The position numbers and the translations under genes were made by a program. From assembly GCA_963705525.1 (NCBI GenBank), contig CAVPJW010000004.1, forward strand, positions 62,001 through 126,000: a stretch of 64,000 nucleotides of DNA, given 5' to 3'. Positions 17,344 through 27,706 of the stretch are shown here, in pieces (position 1 is the stretch's first letter; each line of letters opens with the position of its first letter). A model generated the notes under the pieces. The model made no database searches, was not told the DNA's origin, and saw only the letters and a program-made list of their open reading frames with translations. The DNA is from CAVPJW01 sp963705525 (GTDB lineage: Bacteria; Acidobacteriota; Vicinamibacteria; Vicinamibacterales; CAVPJW01).

Positions 17344-20044
17344 ATGGCTCTTTCGGCCGGCGCCCGCCTCGGCCCGTACGAGCTCATCAGCCTCACCGGC
17401 GCAGGAGGCATGGGCGAGGTCTACCGCGCCAAGGACACGCGGCTCGACCGCACGGTCGCGATCAAGGTGCTCCCGGCGCGCACTGCGGATGATCCCGAAC
17501 AGCGCGAGCGACTCGATCGCGAGGCGCGCGCCATCTCCAGCCTGAATTCCCCGAACATCTGCGCTTTATTCGACGTCGGCCATCAGGATGGCGTTGACTA
17601 CCTCGTGATGGAATATCTCGAAGGGGAGACACTCGCGGATCGCTTGAGCCGCAAGGTCGGATCTCAAAACGCGCCACTGCCGCTGAAAGATGTCTTGCGG
17701 TACGCGATCGAGATCGCGGGCGCTCTCGACAAGGCACACCGCGCGGGGTTCGTGCATCGCGATCTGAAGCCGGGCAACATCATGCTGACGAAGTCGGGCG
17801 CCAAGCTGCTCGACTTCGGCCTGGCGAAGCGGCACGAACCCGAAGCCCGTGTTGCTGCGGAAAGTCTTTCTGCGCCGTCGACGCGCACGGGTCCGCTGAC
17901 AGGCAAGGGAATGATTCTCGGCACGCTGCAATACATGGCGCCCGAGCAGCTCGAAGGAAAGGCGACTGACGCCCGAACCGACATCTTCGCGCTCGGCGCC
18001 GTGATCTACGAGATGGCCACGGGGAGAAGAGCGTTCGAGGCCACGAGTCAGGCGAGCCTGATCGCCGCGATCCTCGATGCCGACCCGCCCGCGATCTCGA
18101 CCCTGCAACCGATGACGCCGCCCGCGCTCGAACATGTGGTCAAAGTTTGTCTGGCCAAGGATCCCGATGAGCGGTGGCAGGCCGCCGGCGACGTCGCCCG
18201 CGAGTTGAAGTGGATTTCCGAGGCGAGCTCGCAGGCGGGCATGCCCGCGCCGGTAAAGGCCCGCGCGAAGCGCCACACGGCGTACCTGAGCGCCGCGACG
18301 GCTCTGTTCGCCTTGACGGCTGGGGTCTTGGCATTCGTACATCTGCGCGAGACGCCCGTCGAAACCAGTCGAACCCGCCTGTTCATCCTGCCGCCAGAAC
18401 ACGTGGCCTCTCCGGTCTACAACCAGATCGAAAGCCCACCGGTGGTGTCGCCCGACGGCCGGCAAATTGCCTTCGTCGCCCACGCGATCGGAGGCTCAGA
18501 TTCTGTCTGGGTACGGCCACTCGATGCCCTGGTGGCGCGAGTACCTGCCTGGTACCGATGGGGTCGCGGCCTCGAGCTCGCGCCCGTTCTGGTCACCCGA
18601 CAGCCGATCGCTGGCGTTTTTTGCGGGCGGCCAGCTCAAACGGATCGCGATTGCCGGTGGGCCCCCACAGGTGCTGTGCGAGGCGCTGGACGGACGAGGC
18701 GGAACGTGGAACGAGCAGGGCACGATCGTGTTTGCGCCGGATGGCTTTGGCGCTTTATCTCAGATCTCCGCAACGGGCGGCGCCGTCACGCCCGCGACGA
18801 AGCTGGCCCCGACTGAGACCAGCCATCGCTGGCCCATGTTCCTGCCGGACGGTCGTCACTTCCTCTATACGAGTCGGACCGAGAACTCGTCGGGCGCCGA
18901 GGTGGCATCGCTGGATTCAGCAGATGTCCGGCACGTCCTGAACAATGAAAGTGGCCGGTTCAATGTCGCGTATGCGAACACGGACCAACTGCTCTTCGCG
19001 CGGGTCGGGACCATGGGCGGCGGGACACTCTTTGCGCAGTCCTTCGACCATGCCCGACTCGCTCTTGCTGGTCAGCCGGTGGTCATCGCCGAGCAGGTGG
19101 CGATGGATGGTGGAGGATTGGGCGCCACGTTCTCTATCTCGACCAACGGTGTGCTGGTGTACCGACAAGAGGCCCCTCCGGCGAGCGTGCAACCAGTCTG
19201 GTTCGATCGAACAGGCAGACGGCTTGGGACAGTCGGGCCACCTGCCAATCAGTCCGACCTAAGCCTATCGCCCGACGGAACGCGCGTCGCTGTCACCCGA
19301 GAGCTCGCACAACGCGGCCTCGCGGACATCTGGCTCCTGAGCGTCGCCAGCGGCACCGCGTCTCGGTTTACATTCGACTCGCAGAGTGGTGGCAGCATCT
19401 GGTCGCCAGACGGCCGGCTCATCGCCGTTGGTACGTATAGTGGCCTCGTCCAAAAAGCTTCGAGCGGTCGGGGCGAAGCCGAAGTGCTTGTCACCACTGG
19501 CGCTCTTGGCGGCGTTCCCACCGATTGGTCCCGTGATGGGCGATTCATCGTCTATGCCCACCAGGATTCCGGGAGCAAGATGGATCTTTGGGCACTTCCG
19601 CTGTCTGGCGATCGGGAGCCGATCGAGCTGGTGCGCACGGATGGTTGGGACGGACAGGGCCAATTCTCGCCGGACGGCCGCTGGCTCGCGTACACCTCTG
19701 ACGTGAGCGGGCGCGTGGAGGTCTACGTCCAGGCCTTTCCTGCCGCGGGCGGCAAGTGGCAGGTTTCGGCGAGTGGCGGAACGCAGCCCCGCTGGCGAGG
19801 CGATGGCAAGGAGCTCTTCTACATCGGTGCTGACAACCAGTTGATGGCAGCGACGGTGAAGCCGGGAGCGGAAAGCTTCGACACTGGTGTCCAGCAGCCA
19901 CTGTTCGGCATACGCGTCGCTCCCGGTGACTTTTCTTCCTTTGCTGTGACCCCAGACGGCCAGCGGTTTCTCGTCAACACGGTCGTCAACGACCCGTCGC
20001 AGCCGATTGTCGTAGTGCTGAACTGGGCGGCGGCGCTCAAATAG
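17344..20044 (+). pseudogene. Ser/Thr kinase with TolB-like propeller, one frameshift
   Basis: The first frame (from ATG 17344) holds a full kinase: GAGGMGEVYRAKD, VAIKVLP, HRDLKPGN, DFGLAKR, MAPEQLEG. A TM span (LSAATALFALTAGVLAFVHL) and the first propeller strands (VSPDGRQIAFVA, VWVRPLDAL) follow. Near 18540 the frame shifts. The other frame continues REYLPGTDG and WSPDSRSLAFFA and runs through a complete propeller to 20044. Together they are about 900 residues, like the intact paralogue at 4.9-7.5 kb. Only one indel separates the parts, so sequencing error is as likely as true inactivation. If translated as is, a kinase with a short broken tail is made. Confidence 0.85.
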
Positions 20045-20066
20045 TTCTCGAGCCGGGAGGGCTGAC

Positions 20067-22837
20067 ATGACTCGCGTCCTCCGATCGGCGGTCGTCGGCG
20101 TCGTCTTACTCTCTCTTCTCGGGCTCGCGCACAACGGCTCGGCGCAGACCGGACTCGGCCGCCTGATCGGCACGGTCGCCGACCCGCAGCGAGCCGTGCT
20201 GCCAGGGGTCCTGGTGACGGTGACGTCTCCAGCGCTCATCGGCCAGGAGACGACCGTCACCGAAGGTGATGGTCGATATCTCTTCCCTGCGTTGCCATCG
20301 GGCGTCTACATCGTGACGTTCGAGCTCGCGAGTTTCCAGACGTTCACCCGACAGAACATCGTCATCACGCTCGCGACCACCATTACTGTCGATGCGCAGC
20401 TCGATTCGGCGACGCTCGCCGAGAACGTTGTCGTCACGGGTGCGTCGCCGCTGGTCGACTTGACGACCCAGAAGGTGGGCGTGCACTTCGGCGCCAAGGT
20501 GCTGGCCAGCGTGCCGTCCGCCACGGACATGTGGGCGCTCCTCGCGCAGACGCCGGGAATCCGGATGCTGGATTTCGACGTCGGCGGCAGCCGGAAGAGC
20601 ACGCAGTCACAGTACCGAGGGCTTCGGCATCAGCGATCAGAACCGGATTCTCTCGGATGGCGTCGATACCACTGAAGGCCTCGGCGGGGCCGGGATGTAC
20701 GCGGACTACTATGCGAACCAGGAAGACTCGGTGAGCGCGGTCGGGAACGATGTCGAGATGAACACGCCAGGCGTCGTGGTGTCGTCGACGGTCAAGAGCG
20801 GCGGCAACGAGCTGAAAGGGTTCTTTCACCTGAGCTATGACGACGCGCGGTTCGTCGGCAGCAACCTGGACGCCGAGCTCGTGGCGCACGGGGCCAGCCA
20901 GCAGGGCGTGCTGACATTCTGGGAAGGGCATGCCGATCTCGGCGGGCCGATAGTGAAGGACAAGGTGTGGTTCTTCGGCGCGATTAACGACTTCACGCTC
21001 GACAAAGAGGTGTCAGGGGTTCCCCGCGCCGTCGCAACAGATCTCGGTTTGTTCAATGCCTACACGACGAAGGAAACTTACAGGCCGAGCGCCAAGGACA
21101 CGCTGATCGGCTACCTGCAAACGGGACAGAAGCTCAACCCGAACTTCGGGGTGTCGGTCTTGATGAGTCCCGACTCATTGGCCCGCAAGGACGCCCGGTG
21201 GTGGGTGTACAAGGGCGAGCACCAGCGCGCCTGGACGAACCGGCTGTTTACCGAAGCGAGGGTTGGGGCTCACAAAGTACGCGGCAGATTCACGCCGAGC
21301 GTCGATCCAGCCGAACATCCACATCGAGAGGATTTGGCCACCGGATTCGTCAGTGGCGCATCGAGCGACTATGTGGGCGAACGCAGCAAGCCCCAGGTGA
21401 CCGCGCGGGCCACCTACTTCCGGCCGGGGCGTGCGGGCAGCCACGACTTCAAGTTCGGGTTCGAGTATCTCTACGACGGGTACCGGTTCGGCTACAACGG
21501 CCTCGCGGGCCCCATCCGGTATCAAGACCGCGACGGTCAGACCAGTGAGATCGTATTCCGCGATCTGGGAACGCCGAAGACGTTGAACCGCACGTGGACG
21601 GATCCCGAGGAGCAGAACTTACGCTACGCGCTCTACGCGCAGGATCGATGGACGCCTGGCGATCGGTTGACGATGACGGTTGGAGTGCGGATGGACTACC
21701 AGAAGCCGTCCAACGGCGACGCCACACGGGATCCGATCCTCACGGACTTCTTTTCACCGAAAACGACACCAGGCCGAACCTTGCTCACGACCGCGGACGT
21801 CGCGCCGAGAGTCGGCCTGGCGTACCGGGTGGACCGCCAGGGCAAGAGCGTCTTGAAGGCCTTTTACGGTCGCTATTACCACAATTTCGCGGATTCTGTT
21901 CACCGGCGCCAACCCCGGGGGATTCAATACCCAGGTCTGGGAGTTCAACGATCAGAACGGCAATCGAGTCTATGACGGCGTGCAGGAGCTGGGCCGGGAA
22001 ATTGATGCCTACGGGGCGACTCGACCAATATCAACTCAGGGCTGAAGACGCCCTACACGGACGAGATCAATGCGTCGTTCGAACAGCAGTTCTGGGGTGA
22101 ATCGTCGGCGCGGGCCACGTATGTCCGGAAGATCACGCGACGCGCCATTCCGATCTATACGGTTGGCTACGCGTACAACTGGATCGGCCACTTGACCGTG
22201 CCAACGACCGCGACGGCGGAGAGCGATCAGTTCGGCACCGAGACGTTCCAACTGGTCGACATTCCGGAGTCGCTGCACGGCCAGGGGCTCTATCGCTTCG
22301 ACAGTATTCCCGGAGGGGGATCGACGTACGACACGGTGGAAGTCGCGCTCGAGAAGCGGTTCACTGGCCGGGACTTCATCCAATCGAGCTTCGACTATTT
22401 GTGGCGAGACGAGATCGTCTCACTCCTCAATCCGAATCCGGCATAGACCCGACTGCCAGGGCACGACCGAATGGCAAGGCCGGCTGCTCGGCCACTGCAC
22501 GCTCGCGCACGAGTTTGGTGCCGCCGTGAATCCCGGTATCAGAGTGGCTACCCTGTACGCCCGTTCCGTCGCCACTGGTCTGCCTGGGCTGGGCGACGTC
22601 ACGGTCGACGTCGAAAGGCGCAGCAGGCACCGCTCGGGCACGGTGACGCTACTCGATCTCCGCGTGGACAAGGCCTTCCACATCGGGCGCTACCAGCTGA
22701 CCACGATGTTCGATCTCTTCAACGCGCTCAATTCGAATACGGTGACGGGGTTCTCGACGAACAGCGAGAACTTCGGCCTCGTGTTCGAGACACTGGATCC
22801 CATAACCGCGCAGGTCGGCGTGACGTGGGAGTTCTAA
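20067..22837 (+). pseudogene. TonB-dependent receptor with carboxypeptidase-like domain, several frameshifts
   Basis: The signal peptide (cut after GSAQ) and N-terminal carboxypeptidase-regulatory-like fold (GRLIGTVADPQRAVLPGVLV, YLFPALPSGVYIVTFE) are followed by a plug (VVVTGASPLVDLTTQKVG). Barrel sequence then continues in other frames. Breaks fall near 20618, 21895, 22018 (a run of G) and 22440. The pieces include GFGISDQNRILSDGVDTTEG, NLRYALYAQDRWTPGDRLT, and NSGLKTPYTDEINASFE, ending VGVTWEF as a barrel should. The total is about 920 residues, normal for the oar/SusC-like acidobacterial receptors. At least four indels make simple error less likely here than elsewhere, but the region should be resequenced. 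Role: outer-membrane uptake of a large substrate. Confidence 0.85.
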
Positions 22838-22902
22838 TCAATCACGATGAACGGTCGGCGCATCCAAATGATGAGGCCAATTGAGCGCGGAATTGCTGCT
22901 AG

Positions 22903-23398
22903 ACTCCAACCCGGCTCACCCATCCTGGACGACGTCTACTGAACGCCCCACGTTTCGCAAGTCCAGTCATTGAACTTCCCCGTTTATCTGCGACTGGGAT
23001 CGATCCGCGCATCCTGATCGAGGGTGGCCGCAACACGATCGTGTATGAGCAGGACGACGCCGTGCGCGAGGGCGTGTTCCGGTTGTTCGCGACGAACCAC
23101 TCGCCGCAGTCGGGCGCGGGAAGCTTGCGCGACCTTCTGTGCTGCCTTCCCCGCCTGGTTGCCCCGGCCGCACTCGGATATCAGAACATCTTCCGCGTCC
23201 TCATCATGCAGTTCATCGACGCTGTACTCGTTCGACGTGCGTTCGGTCAAGAAGACCTGCGTCCACATCGTCCACCCGGACGGACGCCTGATCCCGTTCG
23301 ATACCTACAATCTGTTTTACCGCGACGATCTGGAGAAGTCGCGGCTCGCGCCACTCAGGTCGCGCGCCGAACATGCAATGGACGGGAGGACCCTGTGA
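22903..23398 (+). pseudogene. C-terminal remnant of a radical SAM protein
   Basis: No start codon or CxxxCxxC motif is present. The first frame reads PRILIEGGRNTIVYEQDD, then SLRDLLCCLPRLVAPAALGY and QNIFRVLIMQFIDA. Near 23222 it shifts and continues YSFDVRSVKKTCVHIVHPDG and RLIPFDTYNLFYRD to a TGA at 23398. The cysteines and the C-terminal HPDGRLIPFDTYNLFYRD block are, in my memory, typical of the C-terminus of a group of uncharacterised radical SAM proteins. An in-frame stop at 22900 closes the frame upstream, so the catalytic N-terminal part is missing here. The end overlaps the next gene (GTGA), as if it were once the first gene of that operon. Confidence 0.6.
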
Positions 23399-23991
23399 AG
23401 CGAGTCATGGCGATCGTGCTGATTGCGGTGCTGACGGCCGTCGTCTCGGGCATCGACGCCGCATCGCTCGGAAATGAAGACCAGGACGCACGGAAGGAGG
23501 AGGCGCGCCGACAGACGATCACTGCGCGGATCAACGACATCGCAGTTGGGTCCATCGTCAAGATCGAGGAGACGGACGGCAAGAAATTGAGCGCCGCCGT
23601 TGTGGAAGCGACGCCGGACGCGCTGACGATCATACGCTTGGAGGGAGCGACAGTGAGAACCCAGACGATCGCCAGCAACAGCATCAAGAAGATCGAGGTC
23701 GTTCGTCGACGCGCGGTCAGGATCGAGCGAATCGATGGCGAGACATTCAAAGCCGAATTGGAGAGCGTGACGCGCGAATCGATCACGGTCACGCCCGTGT
23801 CGGGAAAGAGCCGGGCAACCGAGACGATCGCAATTGGGGAAATCAGGAGTATCGAGCCGATGCCCAATCATCTTGCACGAAATGTGCTGATCGGTATCGG
23901 GATTTTCGTCGGGGTGTGGTACTGGAATCACCCTCTCCACGGTATAGCGGTCGAACTGATCCAGCGCCACAAAGCCCTGGCCGACCGATGA
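23395..23991 (+). CDS. Exported or membrane-anchored hypothetical protein
   Basis: 198 aa from a GTG overlapping the stop of the radical SAM remnant. The N-terminus is a signal sequence (VMAIVLIAVLTAVVSGIDA). Residues 55-165 hold three similar strand pairs (SIVKIEETDGKKLSA, VRIERIDGETFKAELE, SRATETIAIGEIRSIEP) suggesting a small beta-repeat domain of Sm or SH3-like type. A C-terminal span (NVLIGIGIFVGVWYW) may anchor it. The family is not recognised. Similar exported small beta-repeat proteins are common in Acidobacteria, to my knowledge. Confidence 0.72.
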   Translation: MKRVMAIVLIAVLTAVVSGIDAASLGNEDQDARKEEARRQTITARINDIAVGSIVKIEETDGKKLSAAVVEATPDALTIIRLEGATVRTQTIASNSIKKIEVVRRRAVRIERIDGETFKAELESVTRESITVTPVSGKSRATETIAIGEIRSIEPMPNHLARNVLIGIGIFVGVWYWNHPLHGIAVELIQRHKALADR

Positions 23992-24055
23992 CGCCGGCTG
24001 GCGGTCTGGTACAACGAGCCGCAGCCAGCGCCGGTCGTCGATACCGAGTGTCGAA

Positions 24056-24328
24056 CTACTTGTACATCGTACCCAGGACCGCGCCAGCGTCCGCGTCTTC
24101 CACGACGGGCGTGGTTTCGAGCGGCAGAAACTCCGACCATTCGGCTACCCAGGCATAAAGGGCCTTGGCGTCCGTCGTCTCGACCACCGCGCAGCCCTTA
24201 CCGCTCATGCCGTGCCAGCGACCGATCAGCTTGACTCCTGCCGGCGGCATGCCGCCGGCCTTGAGGAACCGCGCGACCGCCGGTCGAAACGTCGCAGCCG
24301 GCAGGGACCAGGACACAAGAAACTTCAT
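24056..24328 (-). CDS. DUF3303-family small protein
   Basis: 90 aa from ATG 24328, which has GGAGG 9 nt upstream; the ATG at 24337 touches that site and is less likely. The sequence MKFLVSWSLP, GRWHGMSGKGCAVVETTDAK, and WSEFLPLETTPVVEDADAG is typical of DUF3303, a ferredoxin-like alpha/beta fold of unknown function. It stands alone, convergent with the preceding gene. Confidence 0.82.
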   Translation of the reverse strand: MKFLVSWSLPAATFRPAVARFLKAGGMPPAGVKLIGRWHGMSGKGCAVVETTDAKALYAWVAEWSEFLPLETTPVVEDADAGAVLGTMYK

Positions 24329-24406
24329 ATCAGCCATCCTCCTGGCGGCGGAGTATATCCTGTCAGGTGGTGATAGCCGGTGAGGCTTTCGGGGACGCGA
24401 GGTCTG

Positions 24407-24676
24407 TCAGAAGAGGCCCGATTCGTCCGACGCGACCGGGGCATGGACTGATGGCGCGGCGATGCCAGCGACCAACTTGGAGAGTCGGTGCTCTTCCTGC
24501 CGGACCAGTTCCCGAACTGCCGCATTGTATTCGTCCAGCGTCAGGTCCGGAATCTTTCCCAGGAGAGAGGCGTACGGCACGCAGCGCTTGACGACGGCTT
24601 CAGTGGATTCCTGTTGCGCGAACACCGGAGAGGAGATCAACGCCGTGAGTACCAGGCCGAGTAGCGCTTTCTTCAT
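24407..24676 (-). CDS. Small secreted hypothetical protein
   Basis: 89 aa from ATG 24676, with GGAGGG 4 nt upstream. A signal peptide (KKALLGLVLTALISSPVFAQ) is followed by a helical, charged mature part containing a single Cys (VVKRCVPYAS) and LTLDEYNAAVRELVRQEEHR. Family unknown. Its strong ribosome-binding site and signal peptide argue that it is real. Confidence 0.7.
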   Translation of the reverse strand: MKKALLGLVLTALISSPVFAQQESTEAVVKRCVPYASLLGKIPDLTLDEYNAAVRELVRQEEHRLSKLVAGIAAPSVHAPVASDESGLF

Positions 24677-24954
24677 GACCCTCCGTACTGAGACAAATCC
24701 CAAATCGAACCAACCGAGGCGCGGGCGCCTCATGTAGATCGTAAGCGGCCTCCTGGGAAGGGAAAATAGCACTGCCGGGCCAGCCCGTTCGGGCGATGGT
24801 AGACCCCGCCCATACGGGCGATACGCTGTCGCGTCATAATCAGCTCTCCTGTTCCAATGGTCGGCCGTCCTTCTCCCGCACCACGCGGCGCACGCCGCTC
24901 AGGGATGCCCCTGCATCTCCATGAGACGGTCACCCGGACCGCGGAGGCATACGA

Positions 24955-25564
24955 GTGGATACCCAGGAGGAGGCTCTCACACGCACGGCCTATCACGAAG
25001 CCGGGCACATTGTGATCGGGCACATCCTGGGGCTCGAGCACAGTCACGTCTCCATCGTGCCGAACGGCAACGTGCTCGGTGAAGCCCGGCTGGCGCGTCC
25101 GCTCGCCTGGCCCCGTGGCGCGCGAGCCCGCCAGACGTTCGCGGACAATCACGCGACGATGTTGTTACGCAGGTGCGGCGGCGGAACGCCATCGATTTGG
25201 TTCGATCACCGGAAGCGACGCGGACGATCGCGCGCACGCAGAGGCCCTGATCCTCACGCGGTCACACCACCGCCCGTGTCCCTCTGCACGCGACCGCCTG
25301 GTCACGAAAGTCGGCAGGAAACTGGAAGCCCGCGCCACCCTTCTCGTTCAGCAGCATTGGGGCGGCATCGACCGCGTCGCCAGGGCGCTCATCGCGAGTC
25401 GGGCGCTGACAACCGACGACCTCCGCCCCTTGCTGAAAGACACGGAGGAGCTTTCGGACTGGGCCATCACGAGCTTCGTCGTGGCGGGATCCTGGGTCAC
25501 CGTGTGGCGGACCCGGCTTCGAATTCCGATCTACTGTCGTAGCGGTCCACAACAAACCCGGTAG
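24955..25564 (+). pseudogene. FtsH-type (M41-like) peptidase domain protein, frameshifted
   Basis: GTG-started frame 1 gives TRTAYHEAGHIVIGHILGLE, with the HEAGH zinc motif, then VSIVPNGNVLG, as in the M41 peptidase domain without the AAA part. Near 25163 the frame shifts. Frame 2 continues YAGAAAERHRFG and SITGSDADDRAHAEALI, which is the usual stretch after the zinc site, then helices to 25564. A single indel separates them. The product would be about 200 residues. Role, if functional: a stand-alone zinc protease of unknown substrate. Confidence 0.7.
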
Positions 25565-25866
25565 CGTGTTTTTCGACACTCACAGGCCATGCGACGTCCC
25601 TGAACGGATCATTCCTCGACGGGACCACGAGAGCGATACTTTCGGATGGCCTGGCGAAACAGCCTGCTCGGGCCGACGGCCGGTCGTTCTCGAGATTCAT
25701 TCGTCTCTGACATCACTCACCCGCTCGCGGACACCAGGCTTCCCGCGGCCGTCGACAGACCCTCATTTGGAATCGATACTGGATCAAGCGGAGCTCCTCT
25801 AAGGACCGTTCGACCGGCCTTGGATCTGCTCGAGACCGCGCGCCGATGCGATAGAATCAGCGGCGC
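25565..25866. other. About 300 bp with no gene
   Basis: Nothing coding is convincing on either strand. The right end holds a TAGAAT box just before the glycosyltransferase start. No hairpin or repeat was noticed. Confidence 0.5.
25852..25857 (+). promoter_or_regulatory. Candidate -10 element (TAGAAT), 9 nt before the GT2 start
   Basis: GATAGAATCAGCGGCGC leads directly into the ATG at 25867. A start site 6-8 nt downstream of the box would leave almost no 5' leader, so the mRNA may be leaderless. There is no Shine-Dalgarno before this ATG, which fits. Confidence 0.4.
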
Positions 25867-26886
25867 ATGACCTCCGGGCGGCCTCGCTATTCGGTCGTCA
25901 TCCCCGTCTACAACAGCGCCTCGATCGTCGGGGAGACAATCGAACGAACGCTCGCCGTCTTCAGGCATCTCGGCCAATCCTGCGAAGTAGTCCTGGTCAA
26001 CGACGGCAGCACCGACCGAGCCTGGCAAGTCCTCGAAGAGAAAGCGCTCACGCACCACAACGTCGTCGCAATCAATCTCCTGAAGAATTACGGTCAGCAC
26101 GCCGCGATCCTGTGCGGGTTTCGACAGAGCTCGGGCGATTGGGTCGTCACGATCGACGACGACCTGCAGAATCCGCCCGAAGAGATTGCGCAGCTGATTG
26201 ACGGTGCGAACCGCGGCCACGACGTGGTCTGCGGCCGTTTCCGGCAAAAGCACCATCCGCTCTACAGACGACTCGCCAGCAAGATCATCGGCCGCCTCGA
26301 TCGTCACGTGTTTCACAAGCCCAAGGGACTGGCCCTCACGAATTTCCGCATCGTCCGCCGCGATGTGGTCGATCGAATCATCGCTTACCCGACGGCTTAT
26401 CCTTACATTCGCGGCTTGATGCTGCTCTGCTCTACCAATCCGGCTGATGTCTGGGTCGAGCATCAACCGCGACCCGGCGGCGGCACCAGCTACACCCTCA
26501 CAGGATTGCTCAGCTTGGTGGCCCGGATCGTCTTCAGCTATTCAACACTGCCTGTTCGCGCGGTGCTGGCATGCGGAGTGTCGCTCATCTTTCTGAGCGC
26601 GCTGGTCGGTTTGTCCTTGCTCGTGCGTGTTTGGACGATGCCACAGTCAGCGATAACACCGTGGCTATGGCTCTTCACGTTCATCGCGCTGCTGAGCGGC
26701 GTGACGATTACCGCCGTCGGCATCGTTGCCGAGTATCTGGTGGGTCTCGCGCGTCAGGGTCGGCCACACTATCACGTGCAGCAGGTTGTAGGTGCCGATC
26801 GTCGAATGGCCCCAGACCCCAGGAGCGATGATCGGCAAGAGGTGATCAGATCTGTGCGACAGGGGTTCTGCTCGGCAGGCCGATAA
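25867..26886 (+). CDS. Polyprenyl-phosphate glycosyltransferase, GT2 (ArnC/GtrB-like)
   Basis: 339 aa. The GT-A core spans residues 8-225: YSVVIPVYNSA, LVNDGSTD, and the DDDLQNPPEE metal site (ITIDDDLQ-like). QPRPGGGTSYTLTGLLSL precedes two C-terminal transmembrane spans (about 235-260 and 270-300). This layout is typical of enzymes that load a sugar on undecaprenyl or dolichyl phosphate at the inner membrane. The donor is unknown. It heads a small glycan cluster with the acyltransferase and the GT39-like protein downstream. Its 3' end overlaps the convergent BKACE gene by 41 nt. Confidence 0.9.
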   Translation: MTSGRPRYSVVIPVYNSASIVGETIERTLAVFRHLGQSCEVVLVNDGSTDRAWQVLEEKALTHHNVVAINLLKNYGQHAAILCGFRQSSGDWVVTIDDDLQNPPEEIAQLIDGANRGHDVVCGRFRQKHHPLYRRLASKIIGRLDRHVFHKPKGLALTNFRIVRRDVVDRIIAYPTAYPYIRGLMLLCSTNPADVWVEHQPRPGGGTSYTLTGLLSLVARIVFSYSTLPVRAVLACGVSLIFLSALVGLSLLVRVWTMPQSAITPWLWLFTFIALLSGVTITAVGIVAEYLVGLARQGRPHYHVQQVVGADRRMAPDPRSDDRQEVIRSVRQGFCSAGR

Positions 26887-27706
26887 GTGCCCGGGCCTCG
26901 TCGGCCGACGCGGGCTCGCGCTCTGCGGCACGGGCAAGCGTCACGAGTCTCGCGACCAGCGCGGGGTTGGTGGCGAGCTGAGTCTTGCTGGCATTCATGT
27001 ACAGGTTGTCTTCGAGGCCGACACGCACATGGCCACCCATGGTGATAGCCAGCGAGTTCATTGAGAACTGATAGCGCCCGATGCCGGCCGCGGCCCAGGT
27101 TGCACCTGCGGGCAATGCCTGAACCAGAAACGCGAGGTTGAGAGGCGTCGCGCTCAAAGTACCGAGCGACCCGAGCAGCAGATTCAGATAAATCGGGCCG
27201 CCCACCACACCGCGCTCGATCAGATACTTCGCATAGTCGACCATCCCGGCGTCGAAGACTTCGAGCTCTGGCAGAATTTCACGCGCCCGCATCTTCTCAG
27301 CCAGCCGCGCGATCATCGTCGGGTCGTTGATGGACGCCTGCTTAGGAAAGTTCATGGAGCCGAGCGTGAGCGAGGCCATATCGGGCTTCAGGTCGTCTGA
27401 CAGATCCAGTACTTCGGCGCGCTCCTCGAATGTCTTGAACATCCGACCGCTCGTGGAGACGCACACAATGGAATCCGGACAAGACTGGCGGACGGCTCCG
27501 ACAATCTCTCGATAGACCTCGAGACGATAGGTCGGCGTTCCGTCGGCGTCTCGTGCGTGCAGATGAAAGATCGTCGCGCCGAGGTTCTTGCAGCGTCTGC
27601 AGTCCTCCGCGATTTCCCGTGCGCTAATTGGCACGTACGGGGAGTCCCGCTTCGTCGGGACCATGCCCGTCAACGCCACGTTAATGACCAGCTTGGAACC
27701 AGCCAA
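26846..27706 (-). CDS. BKACE (DUF849) beta-keto acid cleavage enzyme
   Basis: 286 aa. Residues match the 3-keto-5-aminohexanoate cleavage enzyme superfamily: INVALTGMVPTKRDSPYVPIS at the N-terminus, ATIFHLHARDADGTPTY with the zinc-binding HxH pair, and VRVGLEDNLYMNASK near the C-terminus. These TIM-barrel enzymes split a beta-keto acid with acetyl-CoA to give acetoacetate and a CoA ester. The exact substrate varies within the family and cannot be assigned here. It overlaps the small upstream ORF by 37 nt, and it is the only clear catabolic gene inside the glycan cluster. Confidence 0.9.
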   Translation of the reverse strand: MAGSKLVINVALTGMVPTKRDSPYVPISAREIAEDCRRCKNLGATIFHLHARDADGTPTYRLEVYREIVGAVRQSCPDSIVCVSTSGRMFKTFEERAEVLDLSDDLKPDMASLTLGSMNFPKQASINDPTMIARLAEKMRAREILPELEVFDAGMVDYAKYLIERGVVGGPIYLNLLLGSLGTLSATPLNLAFLVQALPAGATWAAAGIGRYQFSMNSLAITMGGHVRVGLEDNLYMNASKTQLATNPALVARLVTLARAAEREPASADEARALIGLPSRTPVAQI

